Positions 37,346-41,189 of a stretch of DNA of 41,189 nucleotides are shown here, one piece after another. Numbering within the stretch: the first letter of the stretch is position 1; every line of letters starts with the position of its first letter. The position numbers and the translations under genes were made by a program. The notes below the pieces were generated by a model, which searched no databases, had not been told where the DNA came from, and worked only from the letters and a program-made list of their open reading frames with translations. Source of the stretch: Clostridium punense (GTDB taxonomy: Bacteria; Bacillota; Clostridia; Clostridiales; Clostridiaceae); contig NZ_JAGGLL010000032.1 in the NCBI RefSeq assembly GCF_017874425.1, positions 1 to 41,189 of the forward strand, given 5' to 3'.

Positions 37346-37432
37346 TTATTTAACTCATTAAATTCTGTTTAATATGATAAATACTAAAATGAAGGCAAAA
37401 TTTATAAGTGAGCAGAGTTTAATTTTTGTAAG

Positions 37433-37464
37433 GCAGTTGAGTAGTGTTATTTTAACCCAACTGT
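37433..37464 (+). other. Hairpin in purA leader
   Basis: GCAGTTG and CAACTGT pair (one G-T), with an inner GTTA-TTT-TAAC stem. It ends 38 bases before the purA ATG with no T-run. Possibly regulatory; no purine riboswitch core or PurR box was recognised. Confidence 0.35.
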
Positions 37465-37502
37465 TCTATATATGATTTAGTAAAAGAAAGAGAGGAATTA
37501 TT

Positions 37503-38789
37503 ATGTCATCATACGTAGTATTAGGAGCTCAATGGGGAGACGAAGGAAAGGGGAAGATGACTGATTACCTAGCAGAAACTGCAGAGGTTATTGTTAGATT
37601 CCAAGGAGGAAATAATGCAGGTCACACTGTAGAAGTTGGGGAGAAGCAATATAAACTTCATCTTATACCTTCAGGCATATTATATAAGGAAAAATTAAAT
37701 ATAATTGGAAATGGAGTAGTGGTGGATCCAGAAGCTCTATTTAAAGAAATGGATTATTTAGGAGCTCTAGGAGAAGATATCACTCCAGAGAGATTATTAA
37801 TAAGCGATAGAGCTCAAGTTATAATGCCATATCATAAGATACTTGATGAGCTAAAGGAAGAAGCAAGAGGAAAGAATGATATTGGTACTACAAAAAAAGG
37901 AATAGGACCTTGTTATACAGATAAGGTTGAAAGATGTGGAATTAGAGTCTGCGATTTAATAAAACCTGAAGTTTTAAAAGAAAAGCTTCAAGAGTATTTA
38001 GAGATGAAGAATACATTAATTTCAAAAGTTTATGAAGGAAAAGAGCTTAATTTTGATGAAGTTTATGAAGCTTATGTTAAGCATGGAGAAAGAATAAAAC
38101 CATATGTGACAGATACATCTGTTAAAGTTTATGACAGTATAAAAGCAGGAAAGAAAGTGTTATTTGAAGGAGCACAAGGAACTCTACTTGATATAGATTT
38201 TGGTTCTTATCCTTATGTAACTTCTTCTAATACTGTAGCTGGAGGCGTTTGCACTGGAGCAGGAATAGGACCTACTATGATTGATGGTGCAATAGGAATT
38301 GTTAAGGGGTATACTACAAGAGTAGGAAAGGGACCATTCCCAACAGAACTTAATGATGAAACTGGAGACTGGATTAGAGAAAAGGGCTTTGAGTATGGAA
38401 CAACTACAGGAAGAAGCAGAAGATGTGGTTGGTTAGACCTTGTAATACTTAAAACAGCAGCTAGGATTTCAGGTCTTACAAGCTTTGGAGTTACTAAAAT
38501 AGACACTCTAGCAGGACTTGAAAAGTTAAAAGTATGCGTTGGTTATAAACTAGAGGATAAGGTTATTGACTACTTCCCAGCAAGCTTAGAGGATTTAGCT
38601 AAATGTGAACCAATATATGAAGAGTTTGATGGTTGGGATGAGAGCATTAAGGATGCTAGAACCTATGAAGAATTACCTGAAAATGCAAAGATATACTTAA
38701 AGAGAATAGAAGAGTTTACAGGAGTTAATATTTCTATCATATCTGTAGGTCCAAGAAGAGACCAAACTATGATGGTAAATAGCTTATAA
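37503..38789 (+). CDS. purA: Adenylosuccinate synthetase
   Basis: Joins IMP and aspartate using GTP to give adenylosuccinate, the first step from IMP to AMP. In 428 residues, the normal length: P-loop [11 protein letters not shown] with catalytic D, NNAGHTV with catalytic H, GPCYTDK, and the GTP-specific region VTKIDTLAG. Active-site residues are present. AGAGAGGA before the ATG. It has its own terminator and no other purine gene nearby. Confidence 0.98.
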   Translation: MSSYVVLGAQWGDEGKGKMTDYLAETAEVIVRFQGGNNAGHTVEVGEKQYKLHLIPSGILYKEKLNIIGNGVVVDPEALFKEMDYLGALGEDITPERLLISDRAQVIMPYHKILDELKEEARGKNDIGTTKKGIGPCYTDKVERCGIRVCDLIKPEVLKEKLQEYLEMKNTLISKVYEGKELNFDEVYEAYVKHGERIKPYVTDTSVKVYDSIKAGKKVLFEGAQGTLLDIDFGSYPYVTSSNTVAGGVCTGAGIGPTMIDGAIGIVKGYTTRVGKGPFPTELNDETGDWIREKGFEYGTTTGRSRRCGWLDLVILKTAARISGLTSFGVTKIDTLAGLEKLKVCVGYKLEDKVIDYFPASLEDLAKCEPIYEEFDGWDESIKDARTYEELPENAKIYLKRIEEFTGVNISIISVGPRRDQTMMVNSL

Positions 38790-38800
38790 TTATTATAAAT

Positions 38801-38842
38801 AGGGTACTAAGTTTGGAATAATCTGACTTAGTGCCCTTTTAG
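38801..38842 (+). terminator. Terminator of purA
   Basis: AGGGTACTAAGT and ACTTAGTGCCCT (12 bp with one G-T pair), 13-base loop, then TTTAGTTTT; 12 bases past the stop. Confidence 0.85.
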
Positions 38843-39092
38843 TTTTACTAGCAATGATGAAATCTAATGGAAAAAACTATAGGGTGAATTGTCTTAAAAG
38901 AATGTAATTATAAGCAAGGGATAAGTGTATTTCAAAAATAACATTTAGAGGATTTAATTTAAAAAAACCTTCACGCATAAGTTTATTTTCCAGCAAAGAA
39001 ATTTTACTAGAAGATACAAGTATGGATACTTATAAGATGATATTTAATAAATCTATAAATAAAATTCATTAATAAAAAAATAAAATAAATTT

Positions 39093-39108
39093 TGTAACAT
39101 AAGTTACA
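39093..39108. promoter_or_regulatory. CRP/FNR-family-like operator TGTAAC-N4-GTTACA
   Basis: A perfect 6-bp inverted repeat with 4-base centre (ATAA). Half-site and spacing fit the CRP/FNR superfamily, and are like sites proposed for HcpR-type regulators. Its centre (39100.5) lies 41.5 bases before the start expected from the -10 at 39130-39135. 38843-39092 otherwise shows nothing. Confidence 0.5.
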
Positions 39109-39126
39109 CTAATTATTTCTCCTTGA

Positions 39127-39135
39127 TGCTATAAT
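39127..39135 (+). promoter_or_regulatory. Extended -10 promoter of the DUF1858 gene
   Basis: TGCTATAAT, an exact TGnTATAAT, with no -35 hexamer at proper distance. Lack of a -35 plus an operator there fits an activator-dependent promoter. Confidence 0.6.
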
Positions 39136-39205
39136 AGACACATAGAGAATATTAAAAATACATTATAAACATAATATAATTAAAATAATTTATGAGGTGA
39201 TAGAT

Positions 39206-39400
39206 ATGAAAATACAAAAAACAATGACAATAGGTGAAATAGTTAGAACTTACCCACAATCTCCAGAAATATTAATGAGATTTGGAATGGGATGTGTAGG
39301 ATGCCCATCAGCTCAAGCTGAAACCTTAGAAGAGGCAGCAATGGTTCATGGAATTAACTTAGAAGATCTTTTACAAGAATTAAATAAAGCAGTTGAATAG
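39206..39400 (+). CDS. DUF1858 redox-disulfide protein (hybrid-cluster-associated type)
   Basis: A protein of 64 residues. Family pattern: [20 protein letters not shown], then a redox-type C30-V-G-C33 followed by P, and a helical tail [19 protein letters not shown]. It belongs to DUF1858, including the 'hybrid cluster protein-associated redox disulfide' set. Role inferred: small thiol/disulfide protein in nitrosative or redox stress. GAGGTG precedes ATG 39206; a GTG at 39197 is part of that site. No hcp gene is in the window. Confidence 0.85.
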   Translation: MKIQKTMTIGEIVRTYPQSPEILMRFGMGCVGCPSAQAETLEEAAMVHGINLEDLLQELNKAVE

Positions 39401-39408
39401 TTTCTATA

Positions 39409-39453
39409 AAAGATAAGGTAAGAAGAGCGTGTTCTTCTTACCTTATCTTTTAC
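39409..39453. terminator. Bidirectional terminator between convergent genes
   Basis: An 18-bp perfect stem, 39409-39426 with 39433-39450 (AAAGATAAGGTAAGAAGA and complement), 6-base loop, A-run left and T-run right. It serves the DUF1858 gene and the convergent flavoprotein gene. Confidence 0.95.
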
Positions 39454-39455
39454 TA

Positions 39456-40697
39456 TTAGTTTGAACTTAAGGAATTATAGATTGATTTTATTGCTGTATT
39501 AGCACTACTCCAAGCCCATTGTAGATTAAAGCCACCACAATCTCCATCCACATCTAGGATTTCTCCCCCGAAATATAGCTTAGGAACTAATTTAGACTGG
39601 AGAGTGACATTATCTACCTCAGTAGTATTAACTCCGCCTAAGGTCACTTGAGCGTTATCAAAGGAGTTAGTACCTGAAACAGTAAAAGTCCAATTCTTTA
39701 GTAAGCTATAAAGCTTATACCTAAGATCATAAGAAATATTATAGGTAGCTTCATGGATATCTTCAATGCCAACTTCCTTTAGTATAATTGGAATAAGTTT
39801 TTTATGTATGATTCCAATTAGATTTTCTGAAATAGAACGATAAGAAAAGAGGGCAAAATGATTTTCTAAGAAATTTATCAAATCATCCTTAGAAAACTGA
39901 TCCATCATATCAACTTTAAGAGAAATACTTTTATTGTTCTGGATACCTTTAGAAGCAATTCTACTAAGTTGAAGTATAGGAGGGCCCGAAATACCGTAGT
40001 CTGTAAAAAGAATTTCTCCGGTTTCTTCCCTTTTTAATGTTCCATCTACTAATATAGATGCTGTACCATCAAATTTAACGCCTGAAATAGCTTTTAATTT
40101 ACTATATTGAAGTTTAAGTTGAACAAGGCCAGGGGAAGTGAAAATAATGCTATGACCTAAGGTTTTAGCTAGGTTATAGCCTGAGCCATCAGAGCCTGTC
40201 TTAGTATAGCTTTTTCCTCCAGTACATAGAAGAACATACTCAGAGGTAAATATATCTCCATTTTCAGCCTGAATCTTAAAACTCTTATCTTTTTTTATAC
40301 TATTAATTTTAGTATTAACATGGATTGGAATTGATTTATCCTCTAAATTCATCCTAAAAATATCTAATACAGAGGAAGCTTGTAAGGACATGGGGTACAT
40401 TTTACCCTCATCTAAGGTAGTTAAATAAATCCCTAAAGTGTTAAAATAATTTATGGTATCCTCTAAAGTGAAATTATCTAAGGTAGATTTAAAAAATAAG
40501 TCATTATCACTGTGATATCTTAAGTAATTTATCTTAGAATTAGTTATATTACATCTTCCATTTCCTGTAGTTAATAATTTTTTTCCTATTCTATCTGTGC
40601 CCTCAACTAGCGCCACATTTATTCCTAAGTCCTTAGCCATAATTGAAGCAGTAATACCACAGGCTCCGCCACCTATAATAATTAAGTCATAATTCAA
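39456..40697 (-). CDS. HI0933/BaiN-like NAD(P)/FAD-dependent oxidoreductase
   Basis: A flavoprotein of 413 residues. FAD fold IIIGGGACGITASIMA at the start, then the family signature KKLLTTGNGRCNITN, and the C-terminal GGEILDVDGDCGGFNLQWAW. This is the HI0933 (TIGR00275, BaiN/RdsA) family; BaiN acts on bile-acid intermediates in one Clostridium, but most members have no known substrate, so no such role is claimed. The start is TTG: AAGGAGA lies 7 bases before it and no ATG is near. Transcribed against the fork. Confidence 0.88.
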   Translation of the reverse strand: MNYDLIIIGGGACGITASIMAKDLGINVALVEGTDRIGKKLLTTGNGRCNITNSKINYLRYHSDNDLFFKSTLDNFTLEDTINYFNTLGIYLTTLDEGKMYPMSLQASSVLDIFRMNLEDKSIPIHVNTKINSIKKDKSFKIQAENGDIFTSEYVLLCTGGKSYTKTGSDGSGYNLAKTLGHSIIFTSPGLVQLKLQYSKLKAISGVKFDGTASILVDGTLKREETGEILFTDYGISGPPILQLSRIASKGIQNNKSISLKVDMMDQFSKDDLINFLENHFALFSYRSISENLIGIIHKKLIPIILKEVGIEDIHEATYNISYDLRYKLYSLLKNWTFTVSGTNSFDNAQVTLGGVNTTEVDNVTLQSKLVPKLYFGGEILDVDGDCGGFNLQWAWSSANTAIKSIYNSLSSN

Positions 40698-41008
40698 TAT
40701 TAAGTCTCCTTTCTTAATATAAAGCTATATATCTAAGAGTAATGGGTTTTTATATTTTTTTCAAGAAACTATAGCTTCTAACATTTATAATCATATTTAT
40801 ACAAGTTTAGTTATTAAAAGAAATAACCTAGGTTAATCTTTGAGCTAATTATAGGTTCATTATACAGTATAAAGGTCATAATAGTTTTATAGAGCTAATA
40901 AAATTTAATAACAGTATAAGTATTGTCAATAAATAGTGCTATAAACCTATGAAATTAGACAATAAAAAAATTACCAAAATAAAAAATAAAAAAAGTTTTA
41001 AAATAATG
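40698..41008. other. AT-rich gap between flavoprotein gene and tRNA promoter
   Basis: About 310 bases without a gene. The minus-strand promoter for the flavoprotein should be here but no clear hexamer pair was found. Confidence 0.5.
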
Positions 41009-41037
41009 TTGACATACGTTAAAAATTTTTGTATTAT
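41009..41037 (+). promoter_or_regulatory. Sigma-A promoter of tRNA operon
   Basis: TTGACA (41009-41014), 17 bases, TATTAT (41032-41037). Start near 41044, about 55 bases before tRNA-Glu. Confidence 0.85.
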
Positions 41038-41046
41038 AGAACATGT

Positions 41047-41075
41047 CGGGTGAGCCGAAAGGCGAAGTAACTCGA
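41047..41075 (+). other. Structured leader of tRNA operon
   Basis: CGGGT ... ACTCG enclose GCC-GAAA-GGC, a small stem with a GNRA tetraloop, between promoter and tRNA. GC-richer than the surroundings. Probably a processing or stability element. Confidence 0.4.
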
Positions 41076-41098
41076 ATAACAAAAGATAAATGACATAT

Positions 41099-41173
41099 GG
41101 CTCCTTGGTCAAGCGGTCAAGACACCACCCTTTCACGGTGGTAACAGGGGTTCGATTCCCCTAGGAGTCACCA
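41099..41173 (+). tRNA. tRNA-Glu (anticodon UUC)
   Basis: A complete cloverleaf: acceptor GGCTCCT with AGGAGTC (one G-T pair), anticodon stem CCACC/GGTGG with loop CTTTCAC giving UUC, T-arm AGGGG-TTCGATT-CCCCT, and encoded CCA at 41171-41173. The first gene of a tRNA cluster that goes past the right edge. Confidence 0.97.
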
Positions 41174-41178
41174 TTTGC

Positions 41179-41189
41179 GGTCGCATAGC
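41179..41189 (+). tRNA. Possible 5' end of a second tRNA
   Basis: GGTCGCA-TA-GC could be an acceptor strand, T8-A9 and the start of a D-stem (GCTC). Only 11 bases are present, so the identity cannot be stated. Confidence 0.3.

Noticed and set aside
37346-37502. Purine riboswitch in front of purA
   Set aside because: There is a hairpin, but the conserved three-way-junction core of purine riboswitches is not present.

Overview
This is the chromosomal replication-origin region of a low-GC, spore-forming Firmicute, almost certainly Clostridium sensu stricto. I base that on the very AT-rich DNA, AGGAGG-type ribosome binding sites, the order dnaA-dnaN-yaaA-recF-remB-gyrB-gyrA-16S, the mirror-image rpmH-rnpA-yidD-yidC-jag-mnmE-mnmG-rsmG-noc-parA-parB arm, and the clostridial/sporulation families YyaC, LonC, DUF4446, YedF and DUF951. 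Species cannot be fixed from the sequence alone.

Left arm (1-9622, all minus strand, moving away from the origin): dnaA, dnaN, yaaA, then recF, remB, gyrB, gyrA, a strong terminator, and a 16S rRNA operon whose promoter, antitermination leader and first ~34 bases lie in the window. Origin (about 8003-8272 and 9623-10100): two DnaA-box clusters flank dnaA. The dnaA-dnaN gap also holds a six-unit DnaA-trio array, a GC-rich spacer and an AT-rich stretch, which is the expected unwinding module. Right arm (10100-20530, plus strand): a consensus promoter drives rpmH, followed by rnpA, yidD, yidC and jag; then mnmE, mnmG, rsmG, noc, parA, parB and a DUF4446 protein. Three parS-like palindromes lie beside noc, beside parB and in a 0.9-kb gene-free stretch further on.

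20.5-32 kb: a small YkuS-like ORF; yyaC and a cysteine-desulfurase-like gene on the minus strand; divergently yedF and a DUF3343 Se/S-carrier gene (a partial selenium/sulfur module); DUF951; then a probable operon of MazG-like, DUF2232 (YybS), gdpP, rplI and lonC. 32-41 kb: dnaB, a zinc-ribbon/TM2 protein, a YhaM-like OB-HD nuclease, a FAD dehydrogenase, purA, a DUF1858 redox-disulfide protein with a probable CRP/FNR-family operator, a HI0933/BaiN-like flavoprotein, and tRNA-Glu at the right edge with a hint of a second tRNA.

The region is mostly conserved housekeeping DNA: replication initiation, clamp, gyrase, chromosome segregation, ribosome/tRNA modification, membrane insertion and c-di-AMP turnover. 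I see no phage, CRISPR array, toxin-antitoxin or defence island, and no convincing new multi-gene system. The points of interest are in the non-coding DNA: the DnaA-trio module, parS variants, a hairpin between Shine-Dalgarno and TTG start of lonC, a 179-bp MITE-like near-palindrome, a family of related long hairpins, and an operator placed at about -41.5 of an extended -10 promoter.
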